NCBI RefSeq assembly: GCF_036785885.1 | Contig: NC_092323.1 | Span: forward strand, 1,652,501-1,716,500 | From: Coffea arabica | Lineage: Eukaryota; Streptophyta; Magnoliopsida; Gentianales; Rubiaceae | Length of the DNA: 64,000 nt | Direction of reading: 5' to 3' | Part shown: one piece after another, positions 51,110 through 63,149 of the stretch | How positions within the stretch are numbered: the first letter of the stretch is position 1 | Layout: each line of letters opens with the position of its first letter | Notes under the pieces: generated by a model | Databases searched by the model: none | Told to the model about the DNA's origin: nothing | What the model saw: the letters and a program-made list of their open reading frames with translations, nothing else | Program-made: the position numbers and the translations under genes

Positions 51110-51260
51110 TGTATTTGGATAGAGTATTATTTGAAATAATTACTATAATAATTACACTTTTTGTGATGTGATATATGTGAGATAAAAAAAATGAGTTGGA
51201 AAATGTTTTTATGATACAAGCGAAATATTATTTGAAATAATTTGCTATATCTTTGCATGA
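51110..51260. mobile_element. Short MITE remnant
   Basis: GTGTATTTGGATAGAGTATT opens the segment and ATTATTTGAAATAATT occurs near both ends in partly inverted context. The middle TTTTTGTGATGTGATATATG is a word I recognise from abundant eudicot MITEs. The ends are degraded and the superfamily is not assigned. Confidence 0.45.
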
Positions 51261-53459
51261 AATGTTCATCATCAAAAGCAAATTGTGGTATTTTAATATT
51301 TTTCCCATCAAATGATGGTTAATTTAATAGTTGTAATATTTAGAAACAGTTATTTTATCAAGATGTGTTTAGATAGTTATAGTTAAAATAAAGTTACATA
51401 TAGTCATCTTCACAATTCATATTTAGGTAATAAAATAATAAGTGATTTTCACAAGGTAAAGTTAAAAATATACAGTATTAAATGACGAAATGTATTTACC
51501 CAAAGCTCTCACCCATAGATGCCTGGATGGTTATAAATAGTTACGTTAGCAGAATATGATTACGTGGGCAGGGCAAAAATTAAATTTTTAAAATGTATAA
51601 TTGAAAGTTTAAAAGATGTTAACAATTGTTTGCATTCTCTACCGGTGCTCTGGCTTTATTATATTGTGCAGATAAAGTATAGATATCAACTAGGTGCTTA
51701 ATTACATATTTATATGTAACGCATCCGGGTACCAAAACAGGTAAATCTTAATTCACACCATTACTTGAATCTGAGTCGAATTCGGATACACACAACAAGA
51801 AATAAAGTCCATACGAGGGAAAAGAAGTGGATTGGTTCAGGGCCAAATCCGGATCCAAACCCAATCCTTTGGCGTCCCTAGAGTGGATGCCTCGCTGGCA
51901 TTCTGAAGCGAGCAGTAAATAAAGTAAGGATACCCTTAATTGGAATGCATTAATTACTATTTGTACCTCTCATTTCTGATTCCGACTAATGTTCTCCTAT
52001 TCATTCTTTTAATTTATTATTACTACTATTAATTCTTTTTTTCCCCTAGTTATTTCATCTCTCCAGGCCTGATACAGGGAGGTCATTCCCACTATCAATA
52101 AATGTGTTTAGATTACACATTATTTTCATTAAATTTACACACACTGATTTGCTTATATAGTCAACATATTTTTCAATCATCTTTTGAAAAAAAAATTGAA
52201 GGGTTACCTCTTTTGAGGGTTTTTGATACTAGTTCCAAAGGTTCAATTATGAATGGATAAAAATGCCTTTTAAATCCGGTTAAATTTATGTCTAAAGTCA
52301 CCGAAAGTCCTTAAAATGTGCAATTTTAATTGTTCAAGAACTAATCAAAAATAAAATTTAGATGAGAGGTCAAATGTAGATAACAACAATAGTTTAGGAT
52401 TCCCCAACTCTTTAACCCCCGTTGCCTATGAATCTTTTATGTTCCTTGCGAAGCAGGAAGCGACAATATAAAATGTCTCTGTTGGGATGTCGAGGAAGAA
52501 GCGGGGGCGAGATCTGATTGATTTTAGTACGTGCTAGATCACAATGCCGTACGGTTCACCTTTAACCATTTACTCCACCCCAGTCACCACATTGCCTTTG
52601 AGTTAAAAAATGCGACCTAACTGAGGTTCAGGGCCATTTTTTTTTTTAACCCTTCTTTTCTTGGTAAGTAGGATGGCCCCAATGTCAACTTTTTACCCCT
52701 TCTTTCTGTTTCCTTTTTTCTAAACAACAAAATTGCAAATCTGGACACATCCCAATTGACCTCGCAACTTAGCTAAGCCGCTTTGTTGTTGTTGACCCTT
52801 AACATCAGACCTCGTAGTATCATGCTCCAAATTCCAACTACAAGACCCTCTTATTTCTGGTATCTAGGTGCAAATGCGCAAACAAACAGACATCGAAACG
52901 ATCAGCAACATCTTTAGAAAGTTTGGGGTGCATAAACTGCCGGCAGTATCCATCTAGTCGTTGGGCTGTGTGGGGGTGGGGGGGGGGGGTGTGGGGATTG
53001 CATCCTCTAAACGTTACAAATTGTAGAGACTTCACGCCAACGATTATGTGAAGCATCTGTTAGATTTCGACCTCAGCATAAACTCAAAAGAACACATTCT
53101 GCAACCACGAGTGATTAAAATCCAAATGGAAGAGAGATGTGTAACCAACAAACAGTCCACGCAGAGCCAACAGATAGACAAGAGAGAAGAGATTGAACCA
53201 TTAGACACAAACTAGTCCCACAAATAAAATACAACACCAAGAAGGAAAATCGCACCCCTCACAGAAACCAAACCATTCAATTCCTTCTCCAAAGCTGAGC
53301 GGCCACAGCATCACTTATAGACAGCCCCTGAAAGTTCCTAAGAACCCACAACAAATTGTGCAAAGCAGAATGACCAGAAACCAAGCCATACATTTACAAG
53401 CTCGAGATCACCAAATCAAGTCAAATGAATCCCAACGGTCAGTAAAGGACACCTTTGTG

Positions 53460-56400
53460 TTACGTGGGTCGTCCAGTTGTCAAGCCGCTGCTGCTGCTTC
53501 CTCCCATTCCATTTGGTTCTCCCATTCTAGATGCCAAAGCAAGTACTTCAGGTGACATTTCCCAGCTTCCACTTTTCCTTCCCCAACTGGAGCGTCTAGG
53601 ATGTACTCCAGCGCGATCACCTTCATCAACGGTAGTCCTTATCCCAGGAGACATGCCATCAAATCCACCATCCTTAATGTTCAAGCCATCACTGTCACTG
53701 AAGTGACCTTCTGGATTATCTGTTAGAGGTCCAACATCTCCCCACACTGCTTTTCTGCCCATTTCTATGTCATCCACAGCCTTACCCATGTTTGGACTTA
53801 CAAAGCCCCCACCAACTGATCGAGCTGGTAAAGTTGGTTCCTGAGGAACCTTTGCCCTAAAATCGTTCTTAGATGGAGGGATAGGAGAGCAAAATATCTC
53901 CTTGAAGTTCTGCACCACGCCTTTGTTATAGGGATTGGCGCGGCGATCATACCGATATCTAAAATTCTCGTAAGTAGTCTGCAAAAAATGAATATTGTTG
54001 AAACACCAGCAAGTTGTTAGCATGGTATTTAAATCCTTTATGTAGATTAAATACGAACATAAAACACAAAAGCATTAGCTATAAACACAAGTACAGCAGT
54101 TTCGCATCAAGAAAAACAAGATCTCAAGTCTAACCTGATTTGTACTAATGAGATACAAGTGGAATGCAGTAAGACCACCAACAAACCACATTGATATAAA
54201 AGTGTAAACAATGAGAACGATGGAAGCAGGTGTCTTGATCATTGCTTTCCAAATTGTCGTCTCCTCAGAATTCATGATCCTTGTGATGTAGACCCAACAG
54301 AAACCGAAAACATATATACACAGGATAGTCGTCGAGAAGACAAACATAAAGAAAAATCTGTAGTTCCGCTGCATAAAAAGATATCAATATCTCAGGACAA
54401 CAAGACGTACAAAAACAGGAGTCATCAAAAAGATTAGCATGAAGGCAAATCAGTAGTTCTGCTGCATACAAAGAAATAAATATTTCAGGACCCATGGGAT
54501 AACATTTTGGTCAAAAGGTTAAAATATTACTAATACATGTGGGTACTCTAATCCACACAGACAAATCTATTCACCATTCCAGCACCAAGCTACCAACTAA
54601 CAAAAGGAATTAATGTAGTCTTCTGGAGTAAACTCCACATACAATGTTCATCAAATGCAAGCAGTGTACCCAGATGTCATATTATTCAAGCTAAAAGATG
54701 ACAACAGTTTCATCAGGTTTAGGATAGGAGTACAGAATCCTGACTGAAAATACCCATTGTTATTGCAGACACCAAAAGACATTAAATTTAAAGCTTTAAA
54801 TCATAGGCCAAAAGGTTATTTCTAATCAAAGCACTAATTAGGAGTTCAACAAAGCAGCAGAAGCTTTATTGATGAACAGACTGGGCTACACCAATACTAG
54901 TCATCTGGTTGCAGTATCTTCAAATGATCTCAAAGCCAAAATTTCAAAATCTTAGTTGTCCTTCCAAGAAGATGCCTGCAACTTCTTTCTTAGGAATGAC
55001 ACTTTAATTTAAGATTAAAAACACATTCATAGCTTGACACCAACTGATATTAATTGAACCCAACAGAAGAAGTTGACCAGAAAGCATAAAGGGGAATAAG
55101 AAGACCCAAGAACAGTTCACCCAGGAAAACATGACATGGACATAACGTAAGTCATCATATGCTACCAAATTAGAAAGTATGCCACCAGAGAAATAAGAAT
55201 GTTAATTCAGAGTTCACACAAGTGGTACTAACCCAGATTCACTTTTTGATTATCAGAAGATGGATTTACACATACAAACACTCATGTTCCTTGGGCATAG
55301 AGTTAAAATTGAACAAGAAAATATGAATTATCCTAATTTTACAGATATGACAATTTCATAAAAAGCCTGTAAAGGCTGAGGTGGCCAACTTTCTCAATAT
55401 GCATGAATTTTGAAACATGCCACTGTCCAGGGGCACAAGATGGTGAAGGTGGTTTAGATTTATAAAATGCATTATTACTCTCCAGACTCTTATAATCCAA
55501 ATTTCTGTGGTCTCCAATATTTTATGTATGAAAAACACTTCTGGGGCAATAGTTAATTATCTCCATTTTAGTAATATCAAGGCCCACATGTTCAACAATT
55601 TCTACTGTTCAATAATATGTAAAATTCATGTTGTCCATTCAAGGCCACTAAAGAAAAGGGAAGGAGGTATTCCTTTCGTACTTAAAGACTACCACTTGAT
55701 TATTAAAATGCCTAAATTTAAACAATTTAAGCTGATTTATCTTACCAGTCCAATGCACTGTCCAACCCAAGGACAGTGATGGTCAAATCTTTCCACACAG
55801 TTGTTACATATTGAACAATGAGAGCAGCGGGGAGGTCTGTAGAGCATGCAGGTGTCACAATATTTAATCTTCACAGTTATGCCATTGACCTCAACTTCCT
55901 TAATACGAGGCAAGCGTAACTGTGGAGTCTGTACACCACCTTCTGCACCCCCGTCATAGCCTTCAGGTTCCGGAGGGTGGGTATTACGAGGAATTATACC
56001 AGGATCTCTTCCAGAGGTAAGCAGCAGAAGAACTAAAACCTGCATGATAGTAAATACCAAAAAATTTAGACCTTATCACCCTAAAAAATGAAAATAGGAT
56101 GATCTTATAGATTTTTACATTTGCTGGTGCTTAAAAATTAAGATCGATGTCTATCACTAGGCAATTTGCTTTACAGAAATGATTCCACCTCAATCCTTTT
56201 CCATTTTGGTTTTCTGTTTTTAAAAATCAAATGAGAGTATGCAGCCTAAACCTGCTATGCAGTGGTCATCAAACCTTGTGAATTATGAATAGATTACTAA
56301 TAAATTTTCAAAAAAAAAAATGATGCACAAATTTGAAAGAAAATTAGACCTTTTATACCTATAGGAAAACACGAACAAGCCAAAACAGCAAAAACATCTT

Positions 56401-57796
56401 TCTTTTAACCATATGGCTCAAATATTTTGCCAAGCAACTTCCATGACCAGGGAGATAAAGTGCATAGGAAAGTAAAAGCATAAAAGACTGCAATTTTGTA
56501 CCTTTGTAGAGAGAGAGAGAGAGAGAGAGGACATTACATAAAATGTGAAGACGACAGAAATAACCATTATTGATATGCCCAAATGGTGTGAAAAATCATC
56601 CATCAGCTTTCGAGCAACAAAAACACAGAAAGTCGCAACAGGAGCCAAAATAAGGAATATGGTAAGCGCCAGTGATCTTACATCAGGTCCAAACATAAAT
56701 CTTCCCTGAAGAAAAAATATCTGCACATAGAGTGGGAAAAAAAAAAAGAACTTAACAAAGCAGCTAAAGCATTCTGTCTAGAAAGGAGCTTCCAAAGACC
56801 TTTTAAAATTGGAAAGTAGCAGGGAAAGCATGCAATATGGAATGGATACCAAGAATCCTCTTGTGCTACTAAGTTAAATCCAAAGCTGTTAGGTCCTCGA
56901 ACTTAGTACTCTAATTATAGTAATCACATGACGAACTTAATGAATTAATCAGTAGAGCATTTCATCCTCGTGGGTTTCAGTATCAACTTGAAAGCGCAAC
57001 CCCTTGAGTTTAAAAGTTGGCACAACTCCCGAACTTGCACAGGATAAGTAGGAATACCAAATCAAAATTTCAAACTAGAAATCTAAAAGAAAAAGATCAG
57101 AAAGATGCTCAAATCAGAATCCGGGCAGGCGAAGCGAAACTTGTGATAACATACATTGGATAGGAGAGTCAGTTTTTTTGACGCATTCTAAGTGACTGTG
57201 TGACAGGAATCAAAACTATTGTTTTATTGCAGTTCAAAAAATTCAAATCACCAAGCAAATAAGCATGGAAGAAAACTTAAAATTTCAAGTTTAGTACTAA
57301 TTAACATGTGGAAGGACCCATTGAAACATCAGTAAATACGTCCGTAGCCCTAGGCATGGCTAACGGTAGACGGGGGGGGGGGGGGGGGCATAATAGCAGC
57401 CCTTCTTGCATTCAAAATAAAATAAATTTCCAAAGCCCTAGTTTAATGTTAAGGAATGTGACTGATGAAAAAAGGAACGAAGCATCAAGTTTTGCACCAT
57501 AAATTAGAAGTAAAAGAAGAACAAGAATGTAATGTAATCTAAATAGCATACGTCAACTTGATTGGTAAGAGTTAAGCATGACTTGTACCAAAATGAACAT
57601 GAACAGGAAAATGAACTCATCTATCTAACAATAATTTTTTTGAAAAAAAAGAAAGAAAGAGGAAGAACCCTAGAAGAGAAGAGAAGAGAAAACAGACGTT
57701 GCTGCCTTTCCATGTCTGGTAAATCCGTAAAGCATCGGAGGAGGGAGTGGATCCGGAAAGCGGATCGGAGCGGTTGGGCGGAGGAACCACATACAT
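53460..57796 (-). CDS. PAT07: DHHC protein S-acyltransferase (PAT07-like)
   Basis: Five exons, from the 5' end: 57698-57796, 56538-56720, 55746-56039, 54135-54368, 53460-53978. All have phase-0 junctions and encode 442 residues, the family's usual size. The start [12 protein letters not shown] is the typical N terminus of Arabidopsis PAT05-07-type proteins, so an upstream in-frame ATG at 57850 was not used. Four membrane segments flank the cytosolic Cys-rich domain [19 protein letters not shown], with catalytic D180-H181-H182-C183. The DPG motif (106-108) and TTxE motif (TTYE, 271-274) are intact. The enzyme transfers palmitate to cysteines of membrane proteins. The tail [19 protein letters not shown] is characteristic of this subgroup. 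The CDG1-like kinase class encoded next door often needs lipidation, but a direct link is speculation. Confidence 0.95.
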
Positions 57797-59215
57797 CTCT
57801 GTGAATCTGGTGGTGAGAGATTGGAGGCTCAACTGGAAATGTCCCACCACAATGGCAAAGGCAAAGTTGTAAAAAGAGTGTACAGAGTAGGAGAATGAAA
57901 TTAAGCATAAAATATAGTAATAAAAAAAGCAGGAAAAAGTGCTTTTAAAACCATGAGAGTGGGGAGGGAGAGTTGGGATAGCTTACAGCAAAGGAGGATG
58001 ATGCATGGGAAAGATTGAATCCGACCGGCGACAGGCCGATGGGGGCTTGGCTTTTGGTTTTAATTATTATATTAGGAGTAATAATAATTTAAGTGTAGTT
58101 TTATTAGGCCACAAGAAAGAGGGGAGGGGAAGGACGTGTTTGGCCAATGACAAAAGGAAAGAAAAAGGCTTATTTCGTTAGACCCGATTCTTTTTTTGTT
58201 ACTACTTACTACCACTAATCCTCCTCCTCCTATAGAAAATTGGGAATAGCAGGCAGAGCACAGCAGAGCCCGGCCACGGCCCCGGCCCCGGCTCCGGCGG
58301 GCACAGAGAGAGAGAGCCTCAGGTCAGGTATGTCACGTGTGGTGGACGGGATTTTTTTCTTGTATGGTTCTGAAATTTGATGATTGCACTCCACTCTCCC
58401 CTCCTCTGCCCCTCTTTTCTTTCCTTTATTCTTTCTTGCTCGCCTTTCGGTTGCAAGAGCACACAGTACAGTAAGTGTGTGTATTGTAGTGGTAGTATTA
58501 TATAAATATATAGTATATGCTGTTTCTGCTACAGAGGTACAGTACTGAGGTAGCCGTAGTCTTTTTTATTTTTTTTAAGATTCGGTGAGGGTTTACTTTA
58601 AGGAATCTTTGAACTTTGCAGGGTGGTCAAAATGACGTGGCCTATTTCTGTTGGTCGTCAAAATTCAGTCGTCCCTCCTGTCTCCTTCCCAAAGCCAAAA
58701 GGGATTGTGCCAATACATTATTCAACCCACCACCAATCGCCATCTCCTACGGCTACGGACAGGACAGGAGTCACAGGACAGGACACAGTAGTGTACGTGT
58801 ACGTTGCTTGCTCGGAGGAAGTTAGCTTTGACCCCCGCCCCTATACTAATATACTATGGTACCTTTTAACTTCGTTACCAGTAAGTACTTAAATAGTAGA
58901 GGGTTTGTCGATTCCTTCCCTTCTCTTCCAACTCTCTCTCTCTGTTATAGAGTGTTATCTATCTATGCGCCTCTATTTCTACCTCAAAGTAACATTCCAA
59001 TAGTAGTGACTTCTTACCTCAAACTAGTACTTGTCTTGTCCAAGAACGATATTGCATTTGGTGACGGAGATGGACTTTGAAACGATGATGATGATCAGAT
59101 CCAATGATGGACTTTGAAACGATCTTTTACATACCAGTTCAACGACCAACGGCCAGTTTTGATTCTGAATTGCCGAGGACCTGACTTCCAATAAATGGCT
59201 CTTCTAGCATGACGG
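57797..59215. other. 5' flank of the DHHC gene and intergenic DNA
   Basis: Probable promoter and leader of the minus-strand DHHC gene. A GC-rich CCGGCCCCGGC patch lies at about 58270-58300 and a G-box core CACGTG at about 58335-58340. Simple TA-rich sequence follows near 58500. No gene is seen. Confidence 0.45.
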
Positions 59216-59287
59216 GGTTCCATGGTGTAGTGGTTAGCACTCTGGACTTTGAATCCAGCGACCTGGGTTCGACTCCCGGTGGGACCT
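59216..59287 (+). tRNA. trnQ-UUG: tRNA-Gln (anticodon TTG)
   Basis: Seventy-two bases fold into a full cloverleaf. The acceptor stem GGTTCCA pairs with TGGGACC (one T-G pair), the D-arm contains GTGTAGTGGTTAGCAC, and the anticodon stem CTGGA/TCCAG encloses a loop with TTG. The T-arm contains GGTTCGACTCC, and the discriminator is T. No intron and no encoded CCA are present, as expected for a nuclear tRNA. A run of about 20 T residues follows directly and serves as the RNA polymerase III terminator. Confidence 0.97.
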
Positions 59288-59559
59288 TTTTTTTTTTTTT
59301 TTTTTCTTTCTTCAGCAGCGCTTACATGAATGAGTATGACTTCCTTGGGCAAAATTAATAATTTAGGCTGGATAAAGATTAAAGATCATATAACTCAGGC
59401 TCACGGGTACTCAAATTCTTATTATTGATTTCCCTTTCACATACATACTCAAATAAACACCTCCCATTAATCAAATTCCCAGTCATGGGACATTTTTGAA
59501 CACCTCCCATTATATCCTCACTTCCTTTCTAACATCATGCATGCATGCAGACTTCCTCA

Positions 59560-60290
59560 AGGGTTGCCCTGATTTGTTTTTCCCTTCAAAGTTCTTCTCA
59601 TTTCTACTTGCACTTCCACATAAGCCATGCCGTTACTAATTCTGCAGCCTGCTTCCCATTTGCACCTCAGGTCAGACCACTCCTTGAAGCTAATTCTGAC
59701 GCGGGCGGATGAGCTGTTTGCCATCTCCTTACATCTCCATACTTCCTGACCAAAATTCACAATCCAAGAAAATTTTATGTTATACTAAATCAGTTTCCTG
59801 TTCACATTCACGCCAACTGCGCAACCTTTATTATAATCAATGAGATCTCCAACTTCTGCATCCGGCCACAAATCCTTTTTGAGTGGAGGATGGAAGTGGA
59901 ATCCGTGGATCATCCCAGCCTTCACATCTTTGCCGTCACCAATTCTCCATAATATTCTCCTTTTTAGTACTTCTCTCCCTTCAACAATACTCTTCCAGAG
60001 AAATGATGAACCTGCACTAGGTTCTGCTTTCAAAGAAATCTGAACTTGCAGAGTATTTGGGACTTCAAGATTCTTGCAACCAATGAGTTTGGATTTCTCA
60101 ATGATCTCCAGCCATGCTTTGCTAATAGTGCAAGATTAAAAGGCTCTAAATCCCTGAAATCCCACACCACCACATCAGTTTTCGATTTGCAGAGCTTCTC
60201 CCATTTCAACCAACATATCTTCTTCTTCTCGCTTTTCTGCCCTCACCTAAACCTCCTTACTTGTGAGTTTATATCCTCACATAGCCCTTT
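59560..60290 (-). mobile_element. L1-type LINE fragment, degraded reverse-transcriptase C-terminal region
   Basis: Minus-strand frames show in order the conserved blocks downstream of plant LINE reverse transcriptase: KKICWLKWEKLCKSK (about 60190-60235), FRAFNLALLAKHGWRSLRNP (about 60080-60145), SFLWKSIVEGREVLKRR (about 59975-60025) and LRRILWRIGDGKD-like sequence, then a tail with IVNFGQEVWRCKEM. Several frameshifts and stops separate the blocks, and the catalytic palm is missing, so this is a dead 5'-truncated or eroded copy. No poly(A) tail or target duplication was found. Confidence 0.75.
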
Positions 60291-61092
60291 CGGAACGGCA
60301 CATTATTATTCGGCTTTTCCCATTCTATTTCTGCGACAATCATTAACAAGGCAAGGCAGTCAGCGAGTGCCGCTTTACCACTTGAACCTCCCATTTTTCC
60401 AAAATCATCACAAAAGCCGTTTGCGTATTCCTGAATCTCGCTCTATATATTACCAGACAGTGTGTCTTTTTTCTTGTCCTGAATCCCCGATTACTAGATA
60501 ATTATTAATGAGAAAACAAAATGCTGAAATGAAATAATGCAAGATTTTTTGCTCTTCTCTCTCTTTTTTTTTTAAAAAAAAAAAAGAGAAAGAAAACTCA
60601 ACAAGAAAAATTGCACGGAAAAGAATGCATATGTTCCTTGAAGGATTAGCTGCTTTTTTTTTTGTGGCTTTGTAATATTAAATAAAAGAATGGTTTCAAC
60701 TTTCACCTCCATTTTCTTCATTTTCAATGCTTTTTGCAGCCAATAATTCGGCCAGAACTTATATAGGTTGACAACAAAGCAACTCTTTCTAAGCTTGATC
60801 ACTTTAACTCGAATAATAAATCAAAGAGATCAACTTCAAGACACATTTATGACTCATTGACTCCACCTTAATTCACTTCTCGGGAGTTTAGCTGTACAAT
60901 CGCACTGTGAATTGCTGCACACGGCAAACTTTGTTTGACAGAAATCAAAAGTTTTTAAGCCCATTAACCCCAAGATAATTGAAACTTAGCGTGACAGAAT
61001 CAAAAGATTTTGGTTCTAAACTACCAGATTTTTTTCCTTAAAGCATTGTAACTTTATAAGATCAAGAAGGAAATGCAATCTGAAGTATGCTA
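60291..61092. other. Intergenic DNA, kinase 3' flank
   Basis: Nothing definite apart from A/T runs (about 60565-60590). The right end should hold the kinase 3' untranslated region. The LINE may extend somewhat into the left end, but similarity could not be followed. Confidence 0.4.
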
Positions 61093-63144
61093 TCAGAGGT
61101 CATCAGATTCAATCTGCCGACACAATTGCATTTTAGCTCTCCAACTTTCTCCCCACTGCTTGGCTTCTGCAATAGCTTGCGCCCGTTCTTGGTCCTTGTT
61201 TGATGTAAATGTGTTCAACTCCGGTGAAGCATCCTCAGCGCCTTGAACAGCTGTGATTAACTCTTGTTTGCCTTCTTCTCTAGATACTCTCCCGTCATTC
61301 CGCTTACCATCTCGAGTGGCGTGTGCTGCATGTCGGCCAAATTTCTGGGTTGCTAGGTACTTCGTAGCAGACACCAAGTCTTGTATGGAAGGCCGTGATT
61401 GGGGATTATCCTGAAGACACATCAATGCAATATCTATAGCCTGGCGTAAAACATAATCTGAGAACTGGCCTTGCAATTTTTGATCAGCTAATTGCCTCAA
61501 GTTCTTGCGATCTTTCAACAGAGGACGAGCCTATAAGTGATTAGAAGCGAATTAGATGGTATACAGAATAGCCAAAGCAAGGAAACAAGATTCTATCTGG
61601 TGTTTTAAGTTCATTATATTCTGGAAAACAATGATGCTGACTTCAATAGCAGGCACCCAGACCCTCAAAAGTTGGCACTTACTTTGGTCCCTACAAACAA
61701 GACACCTACCGGTCGCCAGAAAAAATACCAATCCAGTAAGCCCTTTGTTGCAAAATGTGCAGGATATGCCATGTCAAAGGCCACAATGTAATTGCTACTA
61801 TTTTTACTGGAGTGGAAAAGTGCAAGATCTCGAGCAAATTTTGAGCAAGGCGCAACTTAGCCAGAGTGCAGTCACATTGATTATAAAGTAAATAAAGGTT
61901 CAATTTTGTTACCCATTCAAGAAGTTTCTGATTTCCATGTTCCCCAGTTGTATCCACTGCCCTACGTCCAGTTATTATTTCCAACAAGACAATACCAAAA
62001 CAGTAGATGTCAGACTTCGTGGTCAGTTTTCCTGTGTCATAATACTCAGGTGCACAGTATCCCTGGGTTCCCATGACCCTTGTTGAAACATGAGACTTAT
62101 CCTTGGGCGGACCAAACTTTGCAAGCCCAAAGTCAGAAAGTTTTGGATGAAATCCTTCACCTAATAGTATGTTTGATGACTTGAGGTCCCTGTGGATTAC
62201 AGGTGGGTCTGCTTGGTTGTGAAGGTAATCCAACCCTTCAGCTATACCAGCTGCTATCTTCATCCTTGTATTCCAGTCCAGTGGCTGCATATCAGGAGGA
62301 AGATCTGAAAATTGTTCCCCGGACTATTAGTTATATACTACAGCAAATGAGCAGGAAGTAGTACTGCTTGAGAGTGCTTGGAACAAAGGATGAAGTGCAG
62401 AAAAAGTGGCAAATTCCAACATCTCTTGAATGCGAAAAAGAGATCTTTAAGCAAGGGTCTGGTTAAAAACTGTAATAGGAAGACCTAAGAATTTACAGAA
62501 GAGGTGTTACAGAAACAGAATTGCTTCCAATTTTCCCGGCAGGACTCATTTGTTCAAGCTTGAATTAAAGAGAAACGGAACATTTAGAAAAAAAATGACA
62601 TATTACCATGGAGCTGATATTCCAGTGAACCCAAAGGCAAGAGTTCATATACAAGAAGACGTTGCTCCCCCTCGGCACAGAAACCAACTAAATCAACAAG
62701 GTTAGGATGATGCAAAAGAGAGAGCATGAGAACCTCCACAAGGAACTCTTTAGACCCTTGAAGTCCTGAAGGATCTAGCTTTTTAATAGCTACGACCTGA
62801 AAAGTGATAATTTATGAAGTCCTAAAGCTTCAGAAATTTGCAAGTCATGCACCACAAAAACTATGAAGAAAGCAGAGATCACAGAGGAAAAATCATTCAG
62901 TGCATTAAGAGAGCCCCACAACCACAACTAGAAGTTCGTTTTAGATTGGAATTACCTGACCGGTGCTGTCTATCTTCCCTTTATATATGGACCCAAAACC
63001 GCCTTCTCCAATAAGGCACTCTCTCCTGAAATTTTTTGTTGCAGAAGCAAGTTCTCGATAGGAGAATGTAGTATTACAATTTTGAACATGACAACTATCC
63101 AGTGAAGCACCACGTTTCAGTGTTGGTTCTAAAGTTTCAGGCAT
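61093..63144 (-). CDS. Receptor-like cytoplasmic kinase VII, CDG1/PBL group (5' end uncertain)
   Basis: Visible exons, from the 5' end: 62956-63149 (coding from the ATG at 63144 if that is the start), 62607-62796, 61913-62304, 61093-61530. They are in frame, giving 402 residues from [12 protein letters not shown]. The kinase domain is complete: Gly loop GEGGFG (46-51), Lys68 in VVAIKK, catalytic loop HRDLKSSN with Asp166, DFG at 184-186, CAPEYY. The acceptor CGTGCAG at 63150-63156 implies an upstream exon ending in phase 1 or in the leader. RLCK-VII kinases normally start with a lipidated Met-Gly-Cys or Cys-rich segment, which is not seen here. [13 protein letters not shown], the [10 protein letters not shown] segment and the C-terminal [15 protein letters not shown] resemble CDG1/CDL1-type and PBL kinases, which act at the plasma membrane in brassinosteroid and immune signalling. 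Confidence 0.88.
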
Positions 63145-63149
63145 TTTAA

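Larger units (their letters stand above)
46874..53459. other. Largest gene-poor stretch, AT-rich with transposon remnants
   Basis: The GDPD promoter should lie at the left end, next to a (TA)n run at about 47038-47058. Further right are a (TA)n array, a Helitron 3' end, MITE-like repeats, a G run near 52976-52989 and the 3' flank of the DHHC gene. A TGTTGGAAATAGG word near 48667 resembles a Copia LTR start but has no matching end. No protein gene is supported across 6.6 kb. Confidence 0.5.

Noticed and set aside
59095-59352. Minus-strand 85-residue frame across the tRNA
   Set aside because: It is the antisense reading of the tRNA-Gln gene and its T-run terminator.
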